Below are positions 1-11,564 of a stretch of 39,340 nucleotides of DNA, one piece after another. The position numbers and the translations under genes are program-made. Numbering within the stretch: the stretch's first letter is position 1; the number at the start of each line of letters is the position of its first letter. This DNA is from Bin5 sp034428395 (lineage in GTDB: Bacteria > Chloroflexota > Anaerolineae > Caldilineales > Caldilineaceae): assembly GCA_034428395.1 (NCBI GenBank), contig DAOUHX010000539.1, forward strand, positions 1-39,340, given 5' to 3'. Below the pieces are notes generated by a model. It saw only the letters and a program-made list of their open reading frames with translations. It made no database searches and was not told where the DNA came from.

Positions 1-120
1 ACCGACGGTTGGAACCGGCTGCAAGTGAACACCTACTATCCCGACACCGAGTACGACACCGATAAGCCCTACGTCTTTTCGGTAAGCAACGACAACGCGG
101 TGACCCACATCAGCTGGTAG
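1..120 (+). CDS. C-terminal fragment of unidentified protein
   Basis: Frame 1 is open from the window edge to a TAG at 118-120 and gives the last 39 residues of a protein. The tail is polar and aromatic-rich (motifs NTYYPDTEY and KPYVFSV, ending HISW), as at the end of a beta-rich domain. Too little is visible to name a family. It is read as a real gene end because a terminator-like inverted repeat follows 22 bases after the stop. Confidence 0.5.
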   Translation, partial: TDGWNRLQVNTYYPDTEYDTDKPYVFSVSNDNAVTHISW

Positions 121-141
121 GAAGCCGAAGGCCTGGTGAAT

Positions 142-167
142 CTCTCCCAATATCCATTTCGGGAGAG
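142..167 (+). terminator. Probable terminator after the 5'-edge gene
   Basis: CTCTCCC at 142-148 pairs perfectly with GGGAGAG at 161-167 across a 12-base loop, 22 bases after the stop at 120. The following bases are pyrimidine-rich (CTTCACCTTCCTC) but lack a clean T-run, so termination is probable rather than certain. Confidence 0.4.
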
Positions 168-222
168 CTTCACCTTCCTCTCTCCCTTCTCCCCTCACTC
201 CTCCATCGAATCAGGACGGACA

Positions 223-810
223 TCATTTCATTGTCTCGCTCGGCGGCTCCGGTATCTCGCGCCTGGCCTCCCCTTCCTCCTTGCTCGACATCACCACCGA
301 AGCCTGCGCTCCTTCTGTCTGGCACTCTACCAGTTGCCCGCCAAACGCTTTGGCCAACTCCTGGAGACTACTTTTCGGCATACCAACATGAATCAACACG
401 CAAATCTGGGCCACAGCCCGCCCATTGGAAGGCATCTCTACACTCATCCGCAGCGCTTGTGTTATCGCCGCTGGCGTCAAAAAATGCCGCGTCAGGTGGA
501 GCCTTCGATCCAGGGGGATAATCCCCTGCCCACATTGCAGGCAACGGTGATGGCCCCGCTGGATTTTTGCGTTCCCTTCGCCACGTAACACATTCCGCCT
601 CCGCCGTCGGCTCGACTTCATCTGTTCCCCACACTCCGGACAAACTGCCTCTTCATTCCATCCATCCACATGAAACTACACCGATTCCCCCAGCAATTCC
701 CCCATCAACTCCTGCCGCAATGGCACCGACTCCGCCGCAATCAAGTCCAGCGTAGCCCGCGAGTGCTCTGATCCCACGATCTCATCCGCTCTAATACGGC
801 TTCCGCATCC
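223..810 (-). pseudogene. Decayed ISKra4-family-like transposase, N-terminal part
   Basis: The minus frame 669-223 encodes a zinc-ribbon-like segment (VCPECGEQMK, then HRCLQCGQGIIPLD) followed by a helical stretch. This is the layout of the N-terminal domain of ISKra4-family transposases, in which two CxxC pairs are followed by a G-x-x-PLD motif. The same frame continues upstream past an in-frame amber codon (676-678) into a helical segment (ATLDLIAAE, LRQELMGELLGE) that also fits the family N-terminus. The catalytic DDE core is missing: the frame stops at 223 and nothing resembling it follows. I read this as an inactive remnant. No terminal inverted repeats or target duplications were found. 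The family call rests on motif memory only. Confidence 0.5.
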
Positions 811-986
811 CCCGAAAACTTCGCCTTCGCCTTTTCCTTGTCAAACTTGACCTTCCTCTCTTTCCCTTAGTCGTATCCTCCCTTCAATCTACACCTCCCT
901 CCCCCTCGCATAATCTCGGACGTATCCGGAGAGAGGAGGGCCATTAGCGGAGGCAAAGGACGGTCCTCATGGACATAGTGTCTCGT

Positions 987-1829
987 TCAACAGTCTTCCA
1001 CGAATCTCTCGGCCAGCTTGTCCTCGTATGGCTTGGTACGGTGGTAAATGAGGGGGTTCTGGAAGTCGTCGTCGAGCAGGTCGCCGATCTCGTAACTGGC
1101 AAACTGTTCATCGGTCAGGATGTTCTGCTTGCCGTTGAACGTGCACCCGTCCGGCATGAAGCCGCAGGTCATCGCCCGCCGCCAGCCCGGTGTCATGTTT
1201 GCGCCCGCGCCGTGGGCGATGAGACCGTTGTGGAAGGAGCACGATCCCGCCTTCATCTCGGCCGACGCCGACATGGTCTCCTGCCACTCCGGGTAGACGC
1301 GGAAGATGTCGCCGATGTTTTCTCCGATCTGGACGTCGTCGTAATCGGCGGTCTTGTGGCTCCCGGGCAGAAAGTAAAGGCAGCCGTTCTGCAGCGTGGC
1401 ATCGTCGAGCGCGACCCAGATGCTGAGCGTGTGGCGCGAGGAGTAGGACCATTTCGGGTTGTCGAGATGCCAGCCGGTCGGGTTGGCCCACGGCTGCTTG
1501 ATCAGCGCCTGGTCGTGCCAGATGCGCATGCCGTCGACGCCCGCAAGCTCCGCTGCCAGCTTGCCCAGCCGCGGATCGAGGATGAGCCGCCTCACCTCCG
1601 GACTGTCCATCCAGAGGTTTATCCGCTGGACGAAGATATAGTCGTAGTAGGTCCCCTTGTATTTATTGTCCTTGTGGTGCAGCTGGCGCCGCTCGCCGCG
1701 CCGCCGCACCGCCCCGTCGACCGCCTCCCGCCAGGTCTCCAACTCCTCCGGCGTGAGAAAGTCATGCAGGACGATGAAACCATTTTCGCGGTAAAAGTCG
1801 ATCTGTTCCTGCGTCACATTGGTGTTCAT
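987..1829 (-). CDS. Phytanoyl-CoA dioxygenase (PhyH) family protein
   Basis: This 280-residue protein belongs to the Fe(II)/2-oxoglutarate-dependent PhyH family, whose members hydroxylate small organic substrates while decarboxylating 2-oxoglutarate. The iron-binding facial triad is visible: H121 and D123 in GWHLDNP, and H206 in LIAHGAGAN. R217 or R218 is the likely 2-oxoglutarate carboxylate ligand. The N-terminal QIDFYRENGFIVLHDFL is the typical family opening. The ATG at 1829 was chosen because the frame upstream runs into repeat-like noncoding sequence (residues MPALPSTRD) and family similarity begins here. The gene follows the peptide ABC operon on the same strand but is separated from it by a strong terminator at 1895-1933, so it probably has its own promoter or depends on read-through. 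The substrate cannot be predicted. Cytoplasmic. Confidence 0.88.
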   Translation of the reverse strand: MNTNVTQEQIDFYRENGFIVLHDFLTPEELETWREAVDGAVRRRGERRQLHHKDNKYKGTYYDYIFVQRINLWMDSPEVRRLILDPRLGKLAAELAGVDGMRIWHDQALIKQPWANPTGWHLDNPKWSYSSRHTLSIWVALDDATLQNGCLYFLPGSHKTADYDDVQIGENIGDIFRVYPEWQETMSASAEMKAGSCSFHNGLIAHGAGANMTPGWRRAMTCGFMPDGCTFNGKQNILTDEQFASYEIGDLLDDDFQNPLIYHRTKPYEDKLAERFVEDC

Positions 1830-1875
1830 GGTTGCCTCACTGGCCTGGGTGCAAATCTGGGTGTCCCTCGTTGAT

Positions 1876-1895
1876 GGCAATGCCGGCATTCTGCC
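1876..1895. repeat. REP-like palindrome
   Basis: AATGCCGGCATT is a perfect 12-base palindrome flanked by GGC and CTGCC, making a near-perfect 20-base inverted element with one bulge. Translated, it gives the GNAGILPA string that I recall as a recurrent by-product of interspersed intergenic palindromes in several bacterial phyla. Only one copy is seen here, so its status as a repeat family rests on recollection. Confidence 0.35.
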
Positions 1896-1933
1896 AGCAA
1901 AACAACAGGGCCGACACTTCCGTGTCGACCCTG
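1895..1933 (-). terminator. Rho-independent terminator of the peptide ABC operon
   Basis: On the minus strand a 12-bp stem with one G-U pair (1906-1917 with 1922-1933) closes a GGAA tetraloop and is followed at once by TTGTTTTGCT. It lies 42 bases after the binding-protein stop and ahead of the PhyH gene, so it should end most operon transcripts. Confidence 0.8.
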
Positions 1934-1974
1934 CCTTGCTTCAAACGATTGTACTGCCTACGCGTCTCCTGCGT

Positions 1975-3792
<1,818 letters not shown>

Positions 3793-3889
3793 AGTGTAGC
3801 CTCCTTAGGAACTACGAAAGGTGTGAATTTATTTTAAGGGAACGAGCCGCGCTACCTCCATGGGCAGACGCGGCGAGCGACCGTCCGGG

Positions 3890-4081
3890 TCACTGCTCAC
3901 GACTCTTTCCCCAACGAACGAGTAGAGCTACGATTAGCAGGTAGATCAGTCCGATGCCCAGCGTGAACTGGGTGATGACGTACTCGGCGGTCCCCTTTTC
4001 GAGGAAAAAGAGCATGACGCCGGCGACGAAGGCGATGTAAAAGCCGATATGGAATGACGCTCTACCGAGAGTTGGGTCCAT
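3890..4081 (-). CDS. Small two-helix membrane protein inside the peptide ABC operon
   Basis: A 63-residue ORF lies between the second ATPase gene and the binding-protein gene, co-directional and 46 bases after the ATPase stop. It has two hydrophobic segments, about residues 12-26 (FYIAFVAGVMLFF) and 36-55 (ITQFTLGIGLIYLLIVALLV), separated by a charged turn (LEKGTAEY), and a basic C-terminus (RWGKSREQ). I do not recognise the family. Support comes from operon position, clean two-helix hydropathy and the absence of a competing gene. The ribosome site is weak. It could be an accessory subunit of the importer or an unrelated small membrane protein. Confidence 0.55.
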   Translation of the reverse strand: MDPTLGRASFHIGFYIAFVAGVMLFFLEKGTAEYVITQFTLGIGLIYLLIVALLVRWGKSREQ

Positions 4082-4127
4082 GGACTAGAGTACCTGTTCC
4101 GTCCTCAAAGAAGCGCCCGCTACCCGT

Positions 4128-5156
4128 TCAGACAAGCTCGATCGACTCAGCCTTGCGTACCGGGCAGGCCACGGTGCCGCCATCGGCAATCGTCTCCAGG
4201 ACTGGCACGGCTTCGTCGCATTCACCTGCTACGAAATAGGGACAGCGCGGGTGAAACGTGCAGCCCGGCGGCAGATTCAGCAAACTGGGGATCTCGGCGC
4301 TGCGCAGCTCCATGTGCACCTTCTTCTTGGCCAGCTCAGGGTCGGCTTCGGGCACTGCGCCCAGCAGCGCCTGCGTGTACGGGTGCCGCGAGTCCGTGAT
4401 GAGGCGCGAGGTCGGCCCCTCTTCGACAATGCGTCCCAGGTACATGACCGTGATGCGGCCTTCCCATGCGAAATACTTGGCCAGGGCGAGGTCGTGCGTG
4501 ATGAAAAGAAACGTTACGTCGAACTCGTCCTTCAGCCGGTACAGCATATTAAGCAGGCTGACGCGGATCGACACGTCAACCATCGAGACGGCCTCGTCGG
4601 CCACGATGAATTTCGGCTCGACAGTCAGCGCGCGCGCGACGGAGACGCGCTGCCGCTGGCCGCCGCTCAGCTGATGGGGATACTTATCCATAAAATCTGC
4701 CACCGGCGTGAGATCGACGATCTCCAGCAACTCGGCCGCCCTGTGTTCGGCGTCCCCGCGCCGGCCTCTCCTGCCGCTGCCGTTAGCCGAACGCGCGCCG
4801 CGTTGCGACTGGTGACGCAGCAGCGGCGTCGTGATCATCTGGCGCACTGTCTGCGTCGGGTTGAGCGAGGCATAGGGGTCCTGGTGAATGATCTGGACCG
4901 CGCGGCGGTACTGCTGGTAGTCGGCCTTCTCCATCGCCGAGATGTCCTGCCCCTGGTAGAGAATCTCGCCCTCCGACGGCGGCAAAAGACCGACGACCAT
5001 GCGGCCGGTCGTACTCTTGCCGCAGCCGCTCTCGCCGACGAGACAGACGATCTCCCCCGGTTCGATGCCGAGCGAAATCGAATCGACCGCGGTGACGCGA
5101 TCGCGGCCGCTGCCGAAATACTTGGTTACGTTCCGCAACTCAATGATCGGCGCCAT
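4128..5156 (-). CDS. Oligopeptide-type ABC transporter ATPase, DppF/OppF-like
   Basis: This 342-residue protein is one of two ATPases powering the importer. Visible motifs: Walker A GESGCGKST (41-49), Q-loop HQDPYASLNP (91-100), signature LSGGQRQR (163-170), Walker B FIVADE (183-188) with the family's SMVDVS after it, and the C-terminal oligopeptide-transporter cysteine segment GCTFHPRCPYF. Residues 117-138 form a basic, glycine/arginine-rich insertion (RGARSANGSGRRGRRGDAEH) that is not usual between the Q-loop and the signature. GGAGG lies eight bases before the ATG. It follows the DppD-like gene after 78 bases. Cytoplasmic, docked on the permeases. Confidence 0.92.
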   Translation of the reverse strand: MAPIIELRNVTKYFGSGRDRVTAVDSISLGIEPGEIVCLVGESGCGKSTTGRMVVGLLPPSEGEILYQGQDISAMEKADYQQYRRAVQIIHQDPYASLNPTQTVRQMITTPLLRHQSQRGARSANGSGRRGRRGDAEHRAAELLEIVDLTPVADFMDKYPHQLSGGQRQRVSVARALTVEPKFIVADEAVSMVDVSIRVSLLNMLYRLKDEFDVTFLFITHDLALAKYFAWEGRITVMYLGRIVEEGPTSRLITDSRHPYTQALLGAVPEADPELAKKKVHMELRSAEIPSLLNLPPGCTFHPRCPYFVAGECDEAVPVLETIADGGTVACPVRKAESIELV

Positions 5157-5234
5157 GTCATGCGGCCTCCGTTGGCCGCGCTGAGTCAGATGTTCGCGCC
5201 CCCCGCTTCCTGGCGTCCGGATCGATCGCGGCGA

Positions 5235-6308
5235 TCATGACCCCCTCCTGCCGCGCAGGCCGTTGCGCTCGATGTCCTCCTGCACTGCGTCGATATGCCA
5301 GCAGGCAGCGAAGTGGTTCTCGCCGACGCGCGCCAGCGCCGGCTCTTCACTGCTGCATCGCTCGCTGGCGTAGGGGCAGCGCGGGTGGAATTTGCAGCCG
5401 CTCGGCAGGTTGATCAGGTCGGGCGGCGAGCCAGGGATCGACGACAGCTCTTCGAATGCGCCGGTCACGGTCGGAACGGCCCGGATCAGTCCCAGCGAGT
5501 AGGGATGGCGTGGGCGATAGAAAATATCGCTGACCGGACCGAGCTCGACCACCTGCCCGGCGTACATGGTCGCCACGCGGTCGGCCAGTTCGGCCGCGAT
5601 CGCGAGGTCATGCGAAATGAAAATCATCGTGAAATGCAGGTCTTCCTTTAACCGGCGCAGCAGGTCGATAATGGTGCGCTGGGTCAGGATGTCAAGTGCG
5701 GTCGTCGGCTCGTCCAGGATCAGGATCTGCGGGTCGAGCAGCAGGGCAATGGCCAACAGCGTTCGCTGGCGCATGCCGCCGCTCAGCTCATGCGCGTACG
5801 CGTCAATCACGCGGTCCGGGTCGAGCTGAACGAAGCGCAGCAGTTCGAGGAATCGTTCGCGCACCTCGCTGCGGTTGTTCCAGTTATGCGCCTTGGCCGT
5901 GTCCCAGACCTGGTCCCACACTTTGAGGACGGGATTAAACGCGTTCAGCGCAGACTGAAAGACCATGGCGCAGTCGCGCCAACGAAACTCGCGCAGCGGT
6001 CCTTCGTCGAGCGAGAGGACGTCCAGCTCGCGGCCGTCGCGGCGGTAAATGATCTCGCCTGGGCTGACCTCGGCCGTATCGACCAGGAGGCGGACGATTC
6101 CCAGTCCTAGCGTGGTCTTGCCTGAGCCGCTCTCGCCGATAAGGGCCAGGCTTTCGCCGGCCTGCAGGTCGAGGGTCACGCCGCGCACGGCCTGGACGCT
6201 GCCGCGCCGCGTGCGGTAGCTGACATGCACATTCTGCAGGCTCAAGGGCGGCTGGCTGCCATCGTCGTCGACAGTCTGGCGCCAGGAGAGGTCGGTGGTC
6301 CGAGTCAT
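5235..6308 (-). CDS. Oligopeptide-type ABC transporter ATPase, DppD/OppD-like
   Basis: This 357-residue ATPase is the partner of the DppF-like subunit. It has Walker A GESGSGKTT (58-66), signature ELSGGMRQR, Walker B ILILDEPTTALD, switch FISHDLAIAAEL, and the C-terminal metal/cysteine segment GCKFHPRCPYASERC that marks OppD/DppD-type ATPases. The combination of LSGGMRQR with a long C-terminal region places it in the D rather than the F subfamily. It begins 24 bases after the second permease gene and is clearly part of the same operon. No oddities beyond a short polar N-terminal extension of about 20 residues. Confidence 0.92.
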   Translation of the reverse strand: MTRTTDLSWRQTVDDDGSQPPLSLQNVHVSYRTRRGSVQAVRGVTLDLQAGESLALIGESGSGKTTLGLGIVRLLVDTAEVSPGEIIYRRDGRELDVLSLDEGPLREFRWRDCAMVFQSALNAFNPVLKVWDQVWDTAKAHNWNNRSEVRERFLELLRFVQLDPDRVIDAYAHELSGGMRQRTLLAIALLLDPQILILDEPTTALDILTQRTIIDLLRRLKEDLHFTMIFISHDLAIAAELADRVATMYAGQVVELGPVSDIFYRPRHPYSLGLIRAVPTVTGAFEELSSIPGSPPDLINLPSGCKFHPRCPYASERCSSEEPALARVGENHFAACWHIDAVQEDIERNGLRGRRGS

Positions 6309-6332
6309 GTGCGGTTCAGTGCGGCCTGTCCT

Positions 6333-7241
6333 TTACTCGCTGGCCCGCAGGCGGGGGTTGAAGACCAGCTCAAGGGAGCGGGTCATGGAGATGATCGCCA
6401 GCTGCAGGATCGCGATGGCGACGATCGGCGCCATGATGTACCAGACGCTGTCCTTGTAGAATATCGCGCCGCGTACCCACGCCAGCTGGATCATCACGCT
6501 CCAGTTGCCGGCGGAAATCGGCACCAGCCCCAGAAACACAAGGCCGGCCTGCTGATAGACGGCAAAGGTCATGCCGAGCGCGAAGCTGACAACGATGTAA
6601 GGCATCATGTTCGGGACCATCTCACGCAAAACAATGTGCCAGACGCCGAGGTCGAGCGCGCGCGCGGCCTCGATGAAGTCGCGCTGTTTGAGCGAAAGCG
6701 CCTGCGCGCGCAGCGCGCGCAGGAGAGTAGGCCAGTTCAGCAGACCCATCAGGACTCCGAGCAGCGTCAGGCTGTTGAGCGAGATGAATGCCGCCAGAAC
6801 TGCGAGTAAGGGAAATTGCGGGATCGTCAGAATGATGTCGGTAACCGACATGACGGCGCTGTCGACCCAGCCGCCGATGAAGCCGCTGAGTGTGCCGAAG
6901 ACGACCGCGATTACGGTCGAGATGAGCGCCGCCAGGAAGGCGACGTAGATGACGTCTTTGCCGCCGTTGACGATCTGGGACCAGATATCGCGGCCCTGGT
7001 GATCGGTGCCGAGCGGGTGCTCAAGCGTGGGCGTGATGTAGATCCTGTCGATCTTGGTCTTGGTGTCGAGTTCGATAATCAGGGGCCCGGCGTAGGAGAG
7101 CAGGACGATAAAGAGGACGACGAGGAATCCGACGAAGCCGACTTTGTTGTAGGCTAGCAGGCGTACCGAGAGGCGCAGTCCCTTCCACGCGCTGATGAGG
7201 AGGCTGTCGCCCTGCTCGTAGCTGATGCTGTCTGCCGTCAT
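6333..7241 (-). CDS. Peptide-type ABC transporter permease, DppC/OppC-like
   Basis: This 302-residue inner-membrane protein has an N-terminal helix (KVGFVGFLVVLFIVLLSYAGP), the periplasmic motif HPLGTDHQGRDIWSQ typical of DppC-type subunits, then a five-helix BPD_transp_1 core. The EAA loop that contacts the ATPases reads EAARALDLGVWHIVLREMVPN. The start is preceded by a GGGGGAG ribosome site. It is 76 bases downstream of the DppB-like gene. It forms the translocation pore with that subunit. Confidence 0.93.
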   Translation of the reverse strand: MTADSISYEQGDSLLISAWKGLRLSVRLLAYNKVGFVGFLVVLFIVLLSYAGPLIIELDTKTKIDRIYITPTLEHPLGTDHQGRDIWSQIVNGGKDVIYVAFLAALISTVIAVVFGTLSGFIGGWVDSAVMSVTDIILTIPQFPLLAVLAAFISLNSLTLLGVLMGLLNWPTLLRALRAQALSLKQRDFIEAARALDLGVWHIVLREMVPNMMPYIVVSFALGMTFAVYQQAGLVFLGLVPISAGNWSVMIQLAWVRGAIFYKDSVWYIMAPIVAIAILQLAIISMTRSLELVFNPRLRASE

Positions 7242-7317
7242 CTCTCTGCTCCCCCGTCAAATAGGGCGAATTCCTTGGCCCGCCGCACAACCGACAGCAG
7301 CGAGCGGTTTGCTCAAC

Positions 7318-8400
7318 TCAGTTATCCTGTAATTTGATGCGCGGGTCGAGCCAGCCGTATAAGACGTCGGCGAAGAAATTCGCGAAGATCACCGAAAAAG
7401 TGATGATCAGGAAAATTCCCTGCATCAGCGTATAGTCGCGCTGGTTGATCGCCTGCCCCAGCATCCGCCCAATGCCGCCGTATTCGAAGATCTGCTCTAC
7501 CAGCAGCGAGCCGCCGACAACGAAGCCGACGCGGATGGTCAGAATGGTAAAGAGAGGCAGAATCGCGTTTCGGCCCACATACGCGGTCGTGATGCGCCAC
7601 TCCTTGAGGCCGCGCGCCTTGGCTATCGTCACATAGTCCTCACCCAGCGTGCTGATCGTATTGCTCTTCATGCTCAGCATCCAGAAGCCGATGCTGGTCA
7701 GCACGTATGTCGAGATCGGAAGCGCGCCGTGGAAAAGCGCGTCGGCGAAGAACTCCAGATTGAAGCCGGGCACCATGCCCGATGAGTAGGCGCCGCGCAT
7801 GGCCCCGATCGGTATGATCTTCCACTGGACGCCGAGCCACACCACCAGCAGAAGACCGATCAGGAAGTCGGGCACCGAGCTGATGATCGAGCTGACCACG
7901 GTGAAGCCATGATCAAGGAAGCTGTCTCGGCGGTACGCCATGATGACGCCGAGCAGGACGCCGAGTGTAAAGCTGATGAGCAGCCCCAACCCCACACTGA
8001 AAAGCGTCCACGGTAGAAAACGCAGGATGACCTCGGTCACGGTCGTGCCCGGCGACAGGACCGACTGGCCGAAGTTGCCGCGCGCAAGGTTCTTCAGGTA
8101 AGAGAAATACTGCAATATGACCGGCTCGTCCAGGTCGATAGCAAAAAGGGCCGCGGCCTGGTCCTGCGCCTCGTGAACCGGCATACCGTAGGTGACGATC
8201 AGCTGGTTGACGTAGATCTCGATCGGGTTGCCGGGCAGCAGCCGGACCAGGAAGAAGATGATGGTGGTGACAATGAAAATCGTGGCGAGGGCGCGCAGGA
8301 ACTTGCGGAAATAGTAGGAGCGCCAGACAGCGCGCAGGCCCGAGAGCGAACTGGCCATGCGCTCGGTACTGACGTTCGATACGTCAGTTGCTGTTGCCAT
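7318..8400 (-). CDS. Peptide-type ABC transporter permease, DppB/OppB-like
   Basis: This 360-residue inner-membrane permease is the first gene of the importer operon. The first helix (LATIFIVTTIIFFLVRLLPGNP) with its trailing LLPGNP is the hallmark of DppB-type subunits. The ATPase-contact loop YVTIAKARGLKEWRI and the segment GGSLLVEQIFEYGGIGRML are also diagnostic. The frame is open to 8703, but the extra 101 residues are cysteine-rich and unlike the family. The ATG at 8400 fits, with AGGAAC just upstream. A promoter lies about 140 bases before it. Confidence 0.93.
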   Translation of the reverse strand: MATATDVSNVSTERMASSLSGLRAVWRSYYFRKFLRALATIFIVTTIIFFLVRLLPGNPIEIYVNQLIVTYGMPVHEAQDQAAALFAIDLDEPVILQYFSYLKNLARGNFGQSVLSPGTTVTEVILRFLPWTLFSVGLGLLISFTLGVLLGVIMAYRRDSFLDHGFTVVSSIISSVPDFLIGLLLVVWLGVQWKIIPIGAMRGAYSSGMVPGFNLEFFADALFHGALPISTYVLTSIGFWMLSMKSNTISTLGEDYVTIAKARGLKEWRITTAYVGRNAILPLFTILTIRVGFVVGGSLLVEQIFEYGGIGRMLGQAINQRDYTLMQGIFLIITFSVIFANFFADVLYGWLDPRIKLQDN

Positions 8401-8541
8401 TACGGTTGTTCCTGCCTTACTGTTCGTAGATTTCCAGGGCCGCGCCCGACAGAGTTCAGCGCGAGACTGGCAAGAAAGACAATTGAGAGTATGGCCAGCC
8501 TTCCGAGAACTACGTGGCCGAATACGCCCTGGAGCGCCGAT

Positions 8542-8570
8542 AGTATAGCACAGATGCGAGTTTGGAACAA
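8542..8570 (-). promoter_or_regulatory. Sigma-70-type promoter of the peptide ABC operon
   Basis: Read on the minus strand: TTGTTC (8565-8570), a 17-base spacer, then TATACT (8542-8547). The -10 matches consensus at 5 of 6 positions and the -35 at 3 of 6. Transcription would begin near 8535, giving an untranslated leader of about 135 bases before the DppB-like start. Confidence 0.55.
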
Positions 8571-8702
8571 TTTTAGAGCCAAGAAAGCGTAGACTTTTCG
8601 CAAGCGCTGCACCGCAAAAAGGATGGCCGCTCACGTGCGCATCCTCGACACATGACATACAATGGGTAGATTGAACGTACTTTGTAGATGTGGAGAAACA
8701 CA

Positions 8703-10973
<2,271 letters not shown>

Positions 10974-10993
10974 AGGAACCGCTACCAGATTCC

Positions 10994-11051
10994 AGGGCCC
11001 GCCGACACTTCCAATAGCAGGTCAGCAAGAGTCGGCGTCTCAGGCGCCCTG
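10994..11051 (+). other. Nested inverted repeat downstream of the malic enzyme
   Basis: CGCCGAC (11000-11006) pairs with GTCGGCG (11031-11037), and the flanking CAGGGC (10994-10999) pairs with GCCCTG (11046-11051), forming a two-tier stem about 20 bases after the stop. It lacks a T-run, so it may be a Rho-assisted or processing structure rather than an intrinsic terminator. Confidence 0.35.
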
Positions 11052-11174
11052 CGTGCGCTCCCAACTATAGGTCATCTGATTCCTGGAGCAAAGACCGCCG
11101 CGTGATCCCGGTCTGCTAATTAGGTCCATCACAAGAATCAGACGAATCAAAGTTCAGACAGATATCAGCAAGCC

Positions 11175-11507
11175 CTACAGATTCCAGGACGTGTCGCAGT
11201 TTGAGACTGTGTACATAATCACCTCGGCCGCCGCCTCCACCTGCGGCCAGACTTCCTGGTGAATGTCGCGGGCGACCCACGCCTGGCGCTGCTCTTCGCT
11301 CTCCCAGAAGGAGAGCACTTCGTGGGAAAAGGGAGGCTTGACCGCACCCATCGCGTCGAGCTCCTCCTGCGGAAGCGGGGTCATCAGAGAAGCGCTGATA
11401 AAACCGGGCTGCTGCTTCATCGCCTCCATCCATACATCTATAACTACCCTTTCGAGTTCGGCGTCGTTACCGTCCTTGGCGTTCATGTATACGTCGAGTG
11501 CGATCAT
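11175..11507 (-). CDS. ABM-like small monooxygenase domain protein
   Basis: This 110-residue protein has the look of the antibiotic-biosynthesis-monooxygenase (ABM) dimeric alpha/beta barrel: an opening strand IALDVYMNAKDG, a helix ending in MKQQPGFISASLM, then HEVLSFWESEEQRQAWVARD, which matches the family pattern of a strand followed by a W/ES-E-x-x-AW helix. ABM proteins include cofactor-free oxygenases and enzymes of unknown role. The start was set at 11507 because AGGAAGAGG sits directly before it. An alternative ATG at 11564 abuts the stop of the upstream lactonase gene but has no ribosome site. It is co-directional with that lactonase and probably co-transcribed. Confidence 0.6.
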   Translation of the reverse strand: MIALDVYMNAKDGNDAELERVVIDVWMEAMKQQPGFISASLMTPLPQEELDAMGAVKPPFSHEVLSFWESEEQRQAWVARDIHQEVWPQVEAAAEVIMYTVSNCDTSWNL

Positions 11508-11564
11508 ATCCTCTTCCTTCGGTTGGGTGAGAAAAGGAAGTTCCCTTTCCGTTTCGAACTGCAT

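Noticed and set aside
969..1874. A 301-residue plus ORF opposite the PhyH gene
   Set aside because: Antisense shadow with Val/Arg/Leu-rich composition; the minus frame has the full iron-binding triad.
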